DNA of 64,000 bases from Nitrospirota bacterium (GCA_015233895.1 JADFXG010000002.1:186001-250000); one strand, 5' to 3'; shown: positions 27,051-36,275, numbered from the stretch's first letter. Made by a program: numbers and translations. Notes: generated by a model not told the origin, from the sequence alone.

Positions 27051-28118
27051 TTATAAATGTAATAAAGTCTCCTCTATGAGGTTCCTTACCAATGATTTGA
27101 CAGATATTATTTCGTTGCACCGATGAGCATTCGCGCCAGCAAAAGCAAACCCTTCATCGAGGTTACCTTCGGCAGCATTAAATAAAGCCTTGGCAATGCA
27201 GTAAGGAGCAGTTTTAGGGTCACAGGTTTTTAAGCAAAGATATGTACATTTAAAAGGAATAGTTTCCCCTTTGAATATCCTCTCCACAAATTCGTTTCGA
27301 ATAACCCTACCAGGCAGCCCTACTGGACTTTTTATTATCACTAAATCTTCTTCTTTCGCATCTAACCATGCCTGTTTGAAATTCTCATGGACATCGCATT
27401 CATATGTACAGACGAACCGGCTTGCCATTTGAACACCGGAAACACCTAATTTTAGATATTTCGCAATCTCACCGCCATCAAATATCCCTCCTGCCGCTAT
27501 TACAGGAATTGGCGGAGTGTATGAGTTCGCAATCTCAAGGATATCAGTTACAATCTGCTCAAGACTTTGTGCCTTATTCTCTACAATATCTTTATAAGTA
27601 AACCCAAGATGACCCCCTGCCTTAGGGCCTTCAACTATAACAGCATCGGGTATCTTGTTATAATTGTGGCTCCAAAATTCACATATAAGCTTAAATGTCC
27701 TGACTGACGATACGATTGGTAACAGCTTGACATCTTTTCCATCAAGGTATTTGGGGAGATCCACAGGCATACCTGCACCGGAGATAATTATATCTACACC
27801 CTCTTCAACTGCGGCTTTAACGAACCGTTGATAATCAGATACGGCATACAAAATATTAATGCCTATTATCCCGTTAGTTAAACTCCGCGCCTTCTTGATT
27901 TCGTCTTTTAATGCCTTTACTCTAACCTCACCATCTGCATTGTTTTTACCAGATATGGTATATCCTAATCCCGTAGCGGCAATTACACCAATGCAACCCT
28001 CATTTGCAGCAGATGAAGCCAATCCAGCAAGAGATATTCCCACACCCATCCCGCCTTGAATTATCGGAACTTCAGCCGTTAAATTCCCTATTTTTAGTTG
28101 TGGCAGGCTTTTACTCAT
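27051..28118 (-). CDS. Nitronate monooxygenase/FabK/PfaD-like flavoprotein
   Basis: This 355-residue FMN TIM-barrel protein shows IIQGGMGVGIS at the N-terminus, GAGMPVDLP, VEGPKAGGHLGF with the conserved His, and the phosphate-binding AAGGIFDGGEIAKYLKLG. Members oxidise nitronates (Nmo) or act as enoyl reductases (FabK, PfaD). Given its place at the head of an acyl-ACP operon, an FMN-dependent enoyl reductase is an attractive reading, but not proven. The C-terminal Cys-rich segment CTYLCLKTCDPKTAPYC is notable. The start ATG at 28118 has a weak ribosome site. Confidence 0.82.
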   Translation of the reverse strand: MSKSLPQLKIGNLTAEVPIIQGGMGVGISLAGLASSAANEGCIGVIAATGLGYTISGKNNADGEVRVKALKDEIKKARSLTNGIIGINILYAVSDYQRFVKAAVEEGVDIIISGAGMPVDLPKYLDGKDVKLLPIVSSVRTFKLICEFWSHNYNKIPDAVIVEGPKAGGHLGFTYKDIVENKAQSLEQIVTDILEIANSYTPPIPVIAAGGIFDGGEIAKYLKLGVSGVQMASRFVCTYECDVHENFKQAWLDAKEEDLVIIKSPVGLPGRVIRNEFVERIFKGETIPFKCTYLCLKTCDPKTAPYCIAKALFNAAEGNLDEGFAFAGANAHRCNEIISVKSLVRNLIEETLLHL

Positions 28119-28466
28119 AACACCATAGTGACACCAAACGTGGCTTAAAAAGATTCTGGAGTTGATTGAAGCAAATACAGGTTATGTATATAACGAAAGC
28201 ATAATTGAAAGATACATATTTAAATTTGAATAGAAATTTTCTTAATATTAAAGGAGCACTAGAGAGAGAGAGAGAAGCAAAAAATACGCCATTTTGCACT
28301 CTTTAATTTACAAACCAACATCTTCCCTCCCAAAAACATTTTTTAAACTACTACAGGATAATAAACAAATAAAAATGCAATGTCAAGTAAAATTTTCTAA
28401 TATTTTTAATATGTTACAAAAGTAGCCAAAAATGCTAATATAATTGAAATAGAGACAGTAGGGCTG
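28119..28466. other. Gene-free stretch with a coding remnant and a GA repeat
   Basis: This is upstream DNA of the five-gene operon (minus) and must hold its promoter, but I see no convincing boxes. On the plus strand, 28128-28231 reads TWLKKILELIEANTGYVY + NESIIERYIFKFE + stop. That looks like the 3' end of a lost gene I cannot name. A (GA)n run of eight units lies near 28261-28277. The remainder is AT-rich with no feature. Confidence 0.4.
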
Positions 28467-28750
28467 ATACCGCAGTATTATGATATTACTCTGAAGAGTA
28501 TTTTGAAAGCGTTGCTATGAAAATTCTTGAAGATATTGACTAGATTTGAGACTACAAAGTTTCCTGACATGCTATTTTCTTACAAAATTATATGAATTGC
28601 CACTTGAGGAAAGAACAGACTATGTTTTAAAATTACTAACCTTGCCAAGGCTAAGAGTTTTGAAAGAATCCGTAAAAATGGAGGTTCATAATCTTATCAG
28701 GAAAGCCGGTTCAGTAAATGAATTAAAGGGGTTTTGGGTAATAATGTATA
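28467..28750 (+). pseudogene. Collapsed Rpn-family gene remnant
   Basis: The first 100 bases (QYYDITLKSILKALL in the original frame) closely match Rpn copy 2, but a CGA codon has become TGA. The sequence then jumps to the middle (TKLYELPLEERTDYVLKLLTLPRLRVLKESVK) and jumps again to the C-terminus (NLIRKAGSVNELKGF), where it matches copy 1 better than copy 2. Two internal deletions and at least one stop make it a pseudogene. A short sequence AAAATGCTAA...GAAATAGAG occurs on both sides (28433-28455 and 28764-28797). The latter resembles the 5' end of the M28 gene. Confidence 0.8.
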
Positions 28751-28914
28751 ATATTGTTGAGCTAAAAATGCTAAGTTTGGCCATAACTGAAATAGAGTAA
28801 GTTTTAACGCACTTATTCATGTTCAATAGACAGTGTAAACCCTTGAGATGAAATATGAAATATATTTTGCGTTATCAAGTACATTATACGAAATAATTTA
28901 ATGGAGGGAATGTA

Positions 28915-29703
28915 GTGGAGATATTTCAGGCAATTGTTTTAGGTATAGTGCAGGGAGTAACGGAGTTTTTTCCGATAAGCAGCACGGCTCATCTGATTTT
29001 AATACCGTGGTTTTTTGGATGGACCGGGGCTGTGGATTCACTTGAGTTTGATATTGCTCTGCATGTTGGCACTTTGCTTGCGCTTGTTACGTTTTTTTTC
29101 AAAGACTGGTTGGAAATGTTTTTTAAAAAACACAAGAGAAGGCTTCTTTATCTAATTATAGTGGCAACTGTACCGGGAGCAATAGCCGGTAAGCTGCTTG
29201 ATAAGTATGCAGAGACCTCGTTAAGAAGTCCGCTGATAATAGCGGTTAGCCTGATTGTGGTTGCGATAGCTATGTTTATTTCTGAACGGGTTGGAATCAA
29301 AGTACAGACAGCTGAAAAGTTAAGTTACTTAGATGCAGTGTTAGTTGGCATAGCACAGGCTTTTGCCATAATTCCAGGAGTGTCACGCTCCGGTGGCACT
29401 ATTACTATGGGTATGTTTTTAGGAATGAAAAGAGATGAAGCTGCAAGGTTTTCTTTTTTAATGTGTACTCCGATTGTAGCAGGGGCTGCAGCTTTGCATG
29501 GGTATCATATACTGAAAGCACATAGTGCAGGCTTTAACATGCCGATGTTTGTCTTTGGTGTGCTTGCCTCTTTTATATCAGGGGTGTTAACAATTAAATT
29601 TCTACTGTCTTTTTTTAAGAGATTTTCATTAAACGGTTTTGTTTATTACAGGATTGTTCTTGCTCTGGTAATAATAGCTACGATGGTATGGCAGAAGTCG
29701 TAA
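28915..29703 (+). CDS. uppP: Undecaprenyl-diphosphatase
   Basis: This 262-residue integral membrane enzyme (BacA/UppP family) recycles undecaprenyl pyrophosphate to the monophosphate carrier used in peptidoglycan and polysaccharide assembly. The two catalytic motifs are visible: GVTEFFPISSTAHLIL near the N-terminus and PGVSRSGGTI in the second half. About eight hydrophobic segments are present. The start is GTG at 28915 with a GGAGGG ribosome site. It overlaps ftsK by 16 bases. Confidence 0.93.
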   Translation: MEIFQAIVLGIVQGVTEFFPISSTAHLILIPWFFGWTGAVDSLEFDIALHVGTLLALVTFFFKDWLEMFFKKHKRRLLYLIIVATVPGAIAGKLLDKYAETSLRSPLIIAVSLIVVAIAMFISERVGIKVQTAEKLSYLDAVLVGIAQAFAIIPGVSRSGGTITMGMFLGMKRDEAARFSFLMCTPIVAGAAALHGYHILKAHSAGFNMPMFVFGVLASFISGVLTIKFLLSFFKRFSLNGFVYYRIVLALVIIATMVWQKS

Positions 29704-31760
29704 AGGGAATAAAGTATGAGATAAAGGGGCTTATAGCCGTATTATTAGCGCTCTTTACGGCAACGTCTCTGCTTACTTATAACAAGTGGGACCCCTCCCC
29801 TTTTACCTATACCGATACATCCGCCAGTAACTATTGCGGCGTTGTCGGCTCATACTTTGCAGACATATTGCTGTCTTTTATTGGCAGCTGTGCGTTTATA
29901 TTCCCGTTTTTTCTGTTTTACTATGGGTTGAGGAGGCTTCTTGGCTCTGTAAAGAAAAAAGAAAACCTTGTTGGCACACTGCTTTTGTTAATTACGCTGC
30001 CTATGGTTTTCGCTCTTGTTGCCGATACATTTAACACAATGGCAGTGCGTGGAGGGTTATTTGGCGTTGTTTTGATTAATATTCTAAAAAAACCATTCTC
30101 TCCGGTGTTTGCATACATTGTGACACTGTCGGTTTTTTATACATCAATAGCTCTGATGCTGCCGATTAACCTGACATCTATATCTTTCAGACGGAATCCT
30201 AAGGCAAAGAGCGATCCAATTACTGTTGCCACTGGTGAGACTCCTAAAGACAGCGGCATAGAGCCAGACTTTAAAATCATCAAACATAAAGAGGAGCCGC
30301 CTGAGGAGGAAAGGAAACACACAGTGGCAGTACGGCAGTTTAAGATGATGCCGGAGGTGCGCGAGGGCCAGTACACGCTTCCTAAAGTGGAATTGTTAAG
30401 CAACAATGATACTGAAAAGTATGAACTCACCAGAGAGGAGTTGATCCTGGCTGCCGACATTTTAAAAAACAGGCTTTCGGATTTCAATGTCGATGGGAAA
30501 ATCTCTCAGGCACACCCCGGCCCTGTTATAACCATGTATGAGTTTGAACCGGCACCGGGTGTTAAAATCAGCAAAGTGGTGTCCCTCTCTGATGACCTTG
30601 GGCGTGCTATGGGCGGAATTAAAGTAAGAGTGTCATTAATACCCGGCAAGACCCCAATAGGAATAGAGGTGCCTAATGAAAAAAGAAGTGTGGTCAGCCT
30701 AAAGGAAATTATAGCGTCAGACAGGTTTGTTAAAAAGAGTTCACTGTTAACACTGTGTATGGGTAAGGACATCTATGGTAACCCTATAGTGGAGGACCTT
30801 GCCAGAATGCCGCACCTTCTTGTAGCTGGAACAACGGGCTCAGGTAAAAGTGTAGCCATAAATTCGATGATTATGAGTATCCTTTTTAAAGCTAAACCCT
30901 CGGAGGTAAAAATGCTGATGGTTGACCCGAAACTCCTTGAGCTTTCAATCTATGAGGGAATACCACACCTGATTTCAAATGTTATAACAAGCCCTAAAGA
31001 AGCCTCAGACGCTCTAAAGAAAATGCTGCTTGAGATGGAACGCCGTTATCGTCTGATAGCCGGACAAGGGGCAAGAAACATAGAGATGTTTAATGCCTCA
31101 GTGGCCGATGAGGAAAAACTCCCCTACATTATAGTGATCATAGATGAGCTGGCAGATTTAATGTTTACGGCGGCAAAAAATGTGGAGGACTCAATTGTGC
31201 GCCTTGCGCAGATGGCACGAGCATCCGGGATACATCTGATTGTGGCCACACAGAGGCCCTCAGTGGATGTCATAACGGGGATAATCAAGGCTAATTTCCC
31301 GTCAAGGGTGGCATTTATGGTGTCCTCAAAGGTTGACTCAAGGACGATTCTGGACACTCACGGGGCGGAAAAGCTGCTTGGCCGCGGAGACATGCTGATG
31401 CTTAGCCCAGGCGCTAAGATAACCCGCGTACACGGCGCTTTTGTGGATGAAAGTGAGATAAAAGCTGTCGTTGATTTTGTTAAATCACAGGGACGGCCGG
31501 ATTATTCTATTTTTGAAAATCTGATAATGGAGGAGGCACAATCTGCCGACACTGACGCCACAAGCAGTGACAAAGATGACGTGTATAAAGATGTAATCAA
31601 GTATGCCCAAACTATGGGAGAGGTATCAATATCCTCAATACAGAGACGGTTTAAGATAGGCTATAACAGGGCGGCGCGTATAATGGATATGCTGGATGAG
31701 GACGGACTTGTAGGGCCTCCCAAGGGTGCAGGGAAACCAAGGGATTTTGTTTCCAATTGA
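29688..31760 (+). CDS. ftsK: FtsK/SpoIIIE DNA translocase
   Basis: The 690-residue protein has an N-terminal membrane domain of about four helices (residues 10-165), a short linker, the RecA-like motor (Walker A GTTGSGKSVAINS, Walker B YIIVIIDELADL) and a C-terminal winged-helix gamma domain (DVIKYAQTMGEVSISSIQR) that reads chromosome orientation sequences. It pumps DNA through the closing septum and activates XerCD. The short linker is typical outside Enterobacteria. The start lies inside the uppP 3' end, which implies coupled translation of two envelope/division genes. Confidence 0.93.
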   Translation: MAEVVKGIKYEIKGLIAVLLALFTATSLLTYNKWDPSPFTYTDTSASNYCGVVGSYFADILLSFIGSCAFIFPFFLFYYGLRRLLGSVKKKENLVGTLLLLITLPMVFALVADTFNTMAVRGGLFGVVLINILKKPFSPVFAYIVTLSVFYTSIALMLPINLTSISFRRNPKAKSDPITVATGETPKDSGIEPDFKIIKHKEEPPEEERKHTVAVRQFKMMPEVREGQYTLPKVELLSNNDTEKYELTREELILAADILKNRLSDFNVDGKISQAHPGPVITMYEFEPAPGVKISKVVSLSDDLGRAMGGIKVRVSLIPGKTPIGIEVPNEKRSVVSLKEIIASDRFVKKSSLLTLCMGKDIYGNPIVEDLARMPHLLVAGTTGSGKSVAINSMIMSILFKAKPSEVKMLMVDPKLLELSIYEGIPHLISNVITSPKEASDALKKMLLEMERRYRLIAGQGARNIEMFNASVADEEKLPYIIVIIDELADLMFTAAKNVEDSIVRLAQMARASGIHLIVATQRPSVDVITGIIKANFPSRVAFMVSSKVDSRTILDTHGAEKLLGRGDMLMLSPGAKITRVHGAFVDESEIKAVVDFVKSQGRPDYSIFENLIMEEAQSADTDATSSDKDDVYKDVIKYAQTMGEVSISSIQRRFKIGYNRAARIMDMLDEDGLVGPPKGAGKPRDFVSN

Positions 31761-31874
31761 ATTGTTGGACTCCTCTCCAGTAACAATATGTGTGGCTTAC
31801 TGCGCTGCTTTACTATGCCTGAACGTGTTATCTTCAGAACTTAACCGGCGCTAAATGTACCAAATAACGTACAC

Positions 31875-33569
31875 TTACTCCTTGCAATTATTCCGCTTAA
31901 GCTCTACGCGGCGGTTCTTTGCACGGTTTACGTCTGTTGTGTTTGGCACAAGCGGTTTTGTATCGCCGTAGCCCTTAGCAGTAAGCCTCGCAGGAGATAC
32001 TCCGTGGTTGACAAGCCAGGTCTTAACCGAATTTGCCCGCTCATCGGATAACTTTAGATTGTAGGCGGGTTTGCCTATGTTGTCGGTATGGCCTCCTATT
32101 TCCGCAACGTACTGCGGGTCGTTGTTAAAAAGTGCTAACACCTGGGTCAATACCGGTTCGGAGCCGGGGGCAATTGTAGCCTTGTCGAAGTCAAAATTGA
32201 CGCCATAGATCTCCAATGTGCATTCCTTAGGGGTTGGCCCCCCTGCCTGCACCGTTATAAGCTCATAGGAACCCGTTGCTTTATCGTTTCCGGATGTGTG
32301 TTTTACGATATACCACAGCTCACCCAAATTGGTCTTATTTGTTGCTACCGTGTAATAAATATTTTTTGGATCGGAGACCACAGAAGCACTAATTGTCTGA
32401 AGTGCGTTTTGATAATTCTTCTTAATTACCAACGGGGTGGGGGTTCTTGATTTATCGGTTAGCGTGTAGTTTGTTACAAGAACGTGGCCTGCTATGATTT
32501 TGCTACCGCCTGGAAGATCGACCTTTACGGAATCGAAATCACGATAACTACAGTTGTCTATCTTAAAATATGAAAACTGTTTAATCAGCCACGGCGGGTT
32601 TTGGCAATCACGGTTTTTTGCATTGAGCGGAGCCGTCATAGCCTGTGCCTGTACCTCTTGCTCGAACGAGCGTACATTTACGGTAGTAAGCATGTATGAT
32701 GTAGTTGAATCGTCATTGCCACTACCATGCTTATAAATGTACCAAAACTCGCCATACGGAGTTTTTTGAGTAAACACCGCATGATTAACATTGTTTGGAT
32801 CGGAAACGAGTTGAGCGCCAATAGTTTGTAGGGCATTATTATAATTATTCATGACCGCAGCAGCAGTCGGAGAGTTCTTTTCGTTGGTTATAGTATACGT
32901 GACAGTGACACGAGCGCCTTCTACTGACTTTTCACCACCGGGCAAGTCGAGCCTGACAACGTCCCAGCCTTTGTTTTCACATGAAGCAAGCTTAAAATCA
33001 GAAAACTGTTTAACCAGCCACGGCGGGTTTTGGCATGTGCTGCTTTTAGGGTCAAGAGGCGCTTTCATAGGTTGAGCCTGAACCTCTTGCTCAAGCGGAC
33101 GCACTTGCACGGTCGTCAGGATAAATCCATCGGTTGAGTTCTCGTTACCGCCACCGTGGGTGTAAACAAACCAGAACTCCCCTTCGGGGCCTTTTTTTGT
33201 CATTACGGCCTTGTAAATGTTTCCTGGGTCGGAGACGAGTTGAGCGCCAGCGTTTTGAGCTTGTTTGACATAGTAGGACAAAGCATCTGCTGCTTTGGGG
33301 GTTTTTGCCTTATCTGTTAGTGTGTATGTAATTGTGCTGCGATGGCCAGATACCGATTTTTCTCCCTGTGGAAGATCAAATTTTAGAGTAGCCCATGCCT
33401 TATCGTTACATGACGTAATGGTAAACCCTGTAAGGGGTGAGGATGCCCAGGACGGCGCCTTGCATCCTGCAGCATTGTCGGCTTTGGCAACACTGGATAA
33501 CCCAACAGTAATGAACATAATGATGGTTGCCGATAAAAGCCAATATTTAAAAAAGCTATTCTTTTTCAT
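31875..33569 (-). CDS. OmpA-family protein with three copies of an unknown domain
   Basis: This secreted protein of 564 residues has a signal peptide (cleavage near A30). Three repeats of about 135 residues start at about 36, 174 and 313. Each opens with C-x2-[PS]-x-W, has a second Cys about 14-17 residues on, then DLPxGxK and YTxT[DN]...P, and ends with GE[FL]W[YF][IV]xxHxxGN. A C-terminal OmpA peptidoglycan-binding domain follows (about 447-564: FDFDKATI, GHTDNIG, NLKLSDERANSVKTWL, KNRRVEL). The OmpA domain anchors it to peptidoglycan. I do not recognise the repeated domain; the Cys pair could form a disulfide. It stands as a single gene with its own promoter. Confidence 0.85.
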   Translation of the reverse strand: MKKNSFFKYWLLSATIIMFITVGLSSVAKADNAAGCKAPSWASSPLTGFTITSCNDKAWATLKFDLPQGEKSVSGHRSTITYTLTDKAKTPKAADALSYYVKQAQNAGAQLVSDPGNIYKAVMTKKGPEGEFWFVYTHGGGNENSTDGFILTTVQVRPLEQEVQAQPMKAPLDPKSSTCQNPPWLVKQFSDFKLASCENKGWDVVRLDLPGGEKSVEGARVTVTYTITNEKNSPTAAAVMNNYNNALQTIGAQLVSDPNNVNHAVFTQKTPYGEFWYIYKHGSGNDDSTTSYMLTTVNVRSFEQEVQAQAMTAPLNAKNRDCQNPPWLIKQFSYFKIDNCSYRDFDSVKVDLPGGSKIIAGHVLVTNYTLTDKSRTPTPLVIKKNYQNALQTISASVVSDPKNIYYTVATNKTNLGELWYIVKHTSGNDKATGSYELITVQAGGPTPKECTLEIYGVNFDFDKATIAPGSEPVLTQVLALFNNDPQYVAEIGGHTDNIGKPAYNLKLSDERANSVKTWLVNHGVSPARLTAKGYGDTKPLVPNTTDVNRAKNRRVELKRNNCKE

Positions 33570-33632
33570 TTCAATCTCCTTTTTACAAAATAACGCTAAT
33601 TTGGTTTAAATGTTAAGATGTATAAAGTGTAT

Positions 33633-33661
33633 AGTATGCAATCGGCCTATATTATTGTCAA
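33633..33661 (-). promoter_or_regulatory. Sigma-70-like promoter of the OmpA-family gene
   Basis: On the minus strand, TTGACA (33656-33661) and CATACT (33633-33638) are separated by 17 bases. They lie about 65 bases upstream of the start codon and its AAGGAGA ribosome site. The spacing and -35 are ideal, while the -10 matches at four of six positions. Confidence 0.5.
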
Positions 33662-33702
33662 GAGGTCTCAAGCTGGGCAGCTTCAGGATTCTATGGCCTT
33701 TT

Positions 33703-35061
33703 TCAAAACATAAGAGGCAATCTTACACTGAAAGCAGTACCCACACCCTCAGACGATTGAAGTGACACTTTAGCGTTTAGTACATCGGCAAGCTCCTTTA
33801 CTACGGCAAGCCCTATTCCCATCCCACCCGATTGCTTACCACGGTAGTAGCGGTTATAAACCAGTGGTTTTTCACTGTCAGAAATCCCTCTGCCTGTGTC
33901 TTTAACTGTTATGATAAGTTCAGCCTCTGACATTTCATAAGAAAGTGTTACGCCTCCCTTTTCCGTAAATTTGATGGCGTTTGAAAGGAGATTATGAAAG
34001 ATAATTGAGAGCTTTTCTTTGTCTCCCATTATTTTTATATCATTGCCGGCATCGGACAATGTAAGAAAAATGCCTTTTTGGGCAGCCTGAGCCATAAAGG
34101 GTTCAATCATATCTCTTAAAAATGGTACAAGTGTAAATTCCTCATAAACAGGTTTCCTGAAAAAAGTCTCCTCTGCCCTTGCAACATCCTCTATGCCCTG
34201 AACAATTGAGGTAAGCCTTTCCACTTCTAAAGCAATAACGGTATGACACTTTCCGGGGTTTTCGTCAGCCACACCATCAACAACAGCCTCAACGTTTGCT
34301 CTCATAATCGTAAGAGGAGTTCTGAGTTCGTGTGCTATGTTAGACATGATTTGTTTTCTCTGCTCATCTTCGCGCCTGAGGGCTGAAGCCATGAAATTAA
34401 ACGCACTGGCCAGATCGCCTATTTCATCTCTGGTTGTAACAGGAATGCTCACATTAAAATCACCACTGCCTATTTTTGCCGTTGCCGCTATCAACCGCTT
34501 AAGCGGTGTTGAAAGAAAAACGCTAAAGAGCACCGACAGTATAATTGCCCCGCCTCCGGCTATTAAAAAGGATATTAATAAAAAATGTTTACCACGTTTT
34601 TTAAACAGGTTTTCTTTTAAAGACGGAAAGCCGTAACCGGTAATAGGCCATATCCACACAGAAGCAAGAAGACTACCGTTTACCATTATTGGGTAGTCCT
34701 TGTAGTGCTCCCCTTTTTTCCCTGTTTTTAAAATATCCTCCATGTTACGTGTCATAACACTATGGTGTCCGCTAAAAACACTCTTTGCGTCCATCACTAC
34801 GTTACCGTCTTTATCTAAAATTTCCACATAAAGCCCCAGCATAAGTCCCCAGTGCACGGCATCGTACAGAAGATTCCCACATCCATTCCCCTCTGTTTGA
34901 TACGCATCTTGCACTGTTGAAACTACCCATGAAATATTTTGAGTCTCATTTGCCGCAACATAGTCGTTAAAGTCTTTTGTAATTAACCACTTAAAAATCA
35001 GATTTGAGATCAGGGCAATTATTATAACAGTCGCAAAGGATAAAAACAGTTTAGTCCTCAT
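33703..35061 (-). CDS. Membrane sensor histidine kinase
   Basis: The 452-residue kinase has an N-terminal membrane helix (about 5-25), a periplasmic sensor of about 130 residues, a second helix (about 160-185), and HAMP (about 187-240, PLKRLIAATAKIGSGDFNV). HisKA carries the phospho-His in NIAHELRTPLTI, and the HATPase has NLLSNAIKFT, DTGRGIS and GIGLAV. It is the partner of the response regulator immediately upstream, whose gene overlaps it by 11 bases. A cytochrome c gene leads the operon. The stimulus is unknown. The operator evidence nearby suggests it controls its own operon and two neighbouring genes for exported proteins. Confidence 0.92.
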   Translation of the reverse strand: MRTKLFLSFATVIIIALISNLIFKWLITKDFNDYVAANETQNISWVVSTVQDAYQTEGNGCGNLLYDAVHWGLMLGLYVEILDKDGNVVMDAKSVFSGHHSVMTRNMEDILKTGKKGEHYKDYPIMVNGSLLASVWIWPITGYGFPSLKENLFKKRGKHFLLISFLIAGGGAIILSVLFSVFLSTPLKRLIAATAKIGSGDFNVSIPVTTRDEIGDLASAFNFMASALRREDEQRKQIMSNIAHELRTPLTIMRANVEAVVDGVADENPGKCHTVIALEVERLTSIVQGIEDVARAEETFFRKPVYEEFTLVPFLRDMIEPFMAQAAQKGIFLTLSDAGNDIKIMGDKEKLSIIFHNLLSNAIKFTEKGGVTLSYEMSEAELIITVKDTGRGISDSEKPLVYNRYYRGKQSGGMGIGLAVVKELADVLNAKVSLQSSEGVGTAFSVRLPLMF

Positions 35062-35731
35062 CCCTTACCCCTGAAAAGCTGTAACCCTCGCCATAGACTG
35101 TTTTAATAAAAACAGGATTTTTATTGTCATCCCCAAGTTTTCGCCTGAGATTTTTAACGTGTGCATCCACTGCCCTGTCTGAGCCTTCAAAATCATATCC
35201 CAGTGCTATACTTAACAGTTGCTCACGGCTGAGCACTCTGCCGGGATGCTCAGAGAGTGCTGTAAGTATCTTGAACTCAGTTTGAGTTAAGGGTAAAACA
35301 GTGCCGTTTAAACTTGCCATTTGCTTATCAATCAGAAGACATCCGTTATTAAAAGAAGTTGCAGCGTTTCTGTTACCTGAACGCCTAAGATGTGACTTCA
35401 CCCTTGCCATTAACTCCCGGGGGCTGAAGGGTTTTATAACGTAGTCGTCTGCTCCGGATTTAAACCCCTTTAAGATGTCCTTTTCATAGCTCTTTGCCGT
35501 CAGCATTATTATGGGGATGTCCGAGTTTTCCCGTATCATTACCGCTATGTCTTCACCGTCCATATCGGGAAGCGTGAGATCAAGAATGATTAAATCAGGG
35601 CTGTGGCTCATCATGTTAAGGCCGTCAGAGCCGGTTTGGGCATACAACGCCTCATAGCCCTCCTTTTTAAGATACATAATTACAATTTCGGCTATGTTTT
35701 TTTCGTCTTCTATTAGTAAGATTTTTTTCAT
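35051..35731 (-). CDS. OmpR/PhoB-family response regulator
   Basis: The 226-residue regulator has a receiver domain (acidic pair in LLIEDEKN, phospho-Asp in LIILDLTLPD, Thr in MLTAK, Lys in VIKPFSPREL) and a winged-helix DNA-binding domain (LTQTEFKILTALSEHPGRVLS ... GSDRAVDAHVKNLRRKLG ... FIKTVYGEGYSF). Such regulators bind direct repeats spaced 11 bp. Sites of exactly this form precede the operon itself and the two plus-strand genes at 36447 and 37112, so these are its likely targets. It is coupled to the kinase gene. Confidence 0.93.
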   Translation of the reverse strand: MKKILLIEDEKNIAEIVIMYLKKEGYEALYAQTGSDGLNMMSHSPDLIILDLTLPDMDGEDIAVMIRENSDIPIIMLTAKSYEKDILKGFKSGADDYVIKPFSPRELMARVKSHLRRSGNRNAATSFNNGCLLIDKQMASLNGTVLPLTQTEFKILTALSEHPGRVLSREQLLSIALGYDFEGSDRAVDAHVKNLRRKLGDDNKNPVFIKTVYGEGYSFSGVRDED

Positions 35732-35779
35732 TTAGGAGTTAAACAAGTTTATCATCTATATTATAAAAAGACAAGAAAT

Positions 35780-36205
35780 TTATTTCCCTGTCCTGAAGCC
35801 CTTAATTACATGAACCAATTTCCAGATATCCAGTGAGGTAAGGGCATTATTCCATGCAGGCATACCGTAAGCTTTTGAACCGTGTGAAATTAAATTATAA
35901 ATTTCACCATCCGTACTACCGTGCCTGAACTTCCCGGATGTAAAATCAACAGCTTTCATAGTCTCCCCACTGCCGTTGCCTCTACTGCCATGACATGCGG
36001 CACAGTGGGCTGCATATAGCGATTTACCCTCCTCCATCGCTTTAGCGTCAGGCTTTACAGGGTTTTTTAGCTTTTGATACTTTTTATGGCTATGCGCACC
36101 ACTTTGATGACCATCTGAGTTTTCCTCATGAGCATACACAAAAACAGCTGCCATTAAAACCAAAGTCAACACTGTAATCAGTACCGTTTTTCCAAAACTA
36201 TTCAT
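35780..36205 (-). CDS. Exported monoheme cytochrome c
   Basis: This 141-residue protein has a signal peptide (about 1-25, cleaved near VYA), a His-rich linker (HEENSDGHQSGAHSHKKY) and one class I cytochrome c domain. The heme is bound by CAACH and the axial Met is probably in AYGMPAW. It is periplasmic and transfers single electrons. The His-rich linker could bind a metal ion. It is the first gene of the operon with the two-component regulator, 48 bases upstream of it, and a shared operator lies in its promoter. Redox or metal sensing is plausible but not shown. Confidence 0.88.
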   Translation of the reverse strand: MNSFGKTVLITVLTLVLMAAVFVYAHEENSDGHQSGAHSHKKYQKLKNPVKPDAKAMEEGKSLYAAHCAACHGSRGNGSGETMKAVDFTSGKFRHGSTDGEIYNLISHGSKAYGMPAWNNALTSLDIWKLVHVIKGFRTGK

Positions 36206-36275
36206 AAACTGTGTAACCTCCTTATTTTTCTAAGACTTCTGCAAGAAATATTTGTTTTAACTCAAACTACTGTCT

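Noticed and set aside
28546-28800. 84-residue plus-strand frame as a real small gene.
   Set aside because: It is a chain of fragments of Rpn-family sequence with internal deletions; described as a pseudogene.
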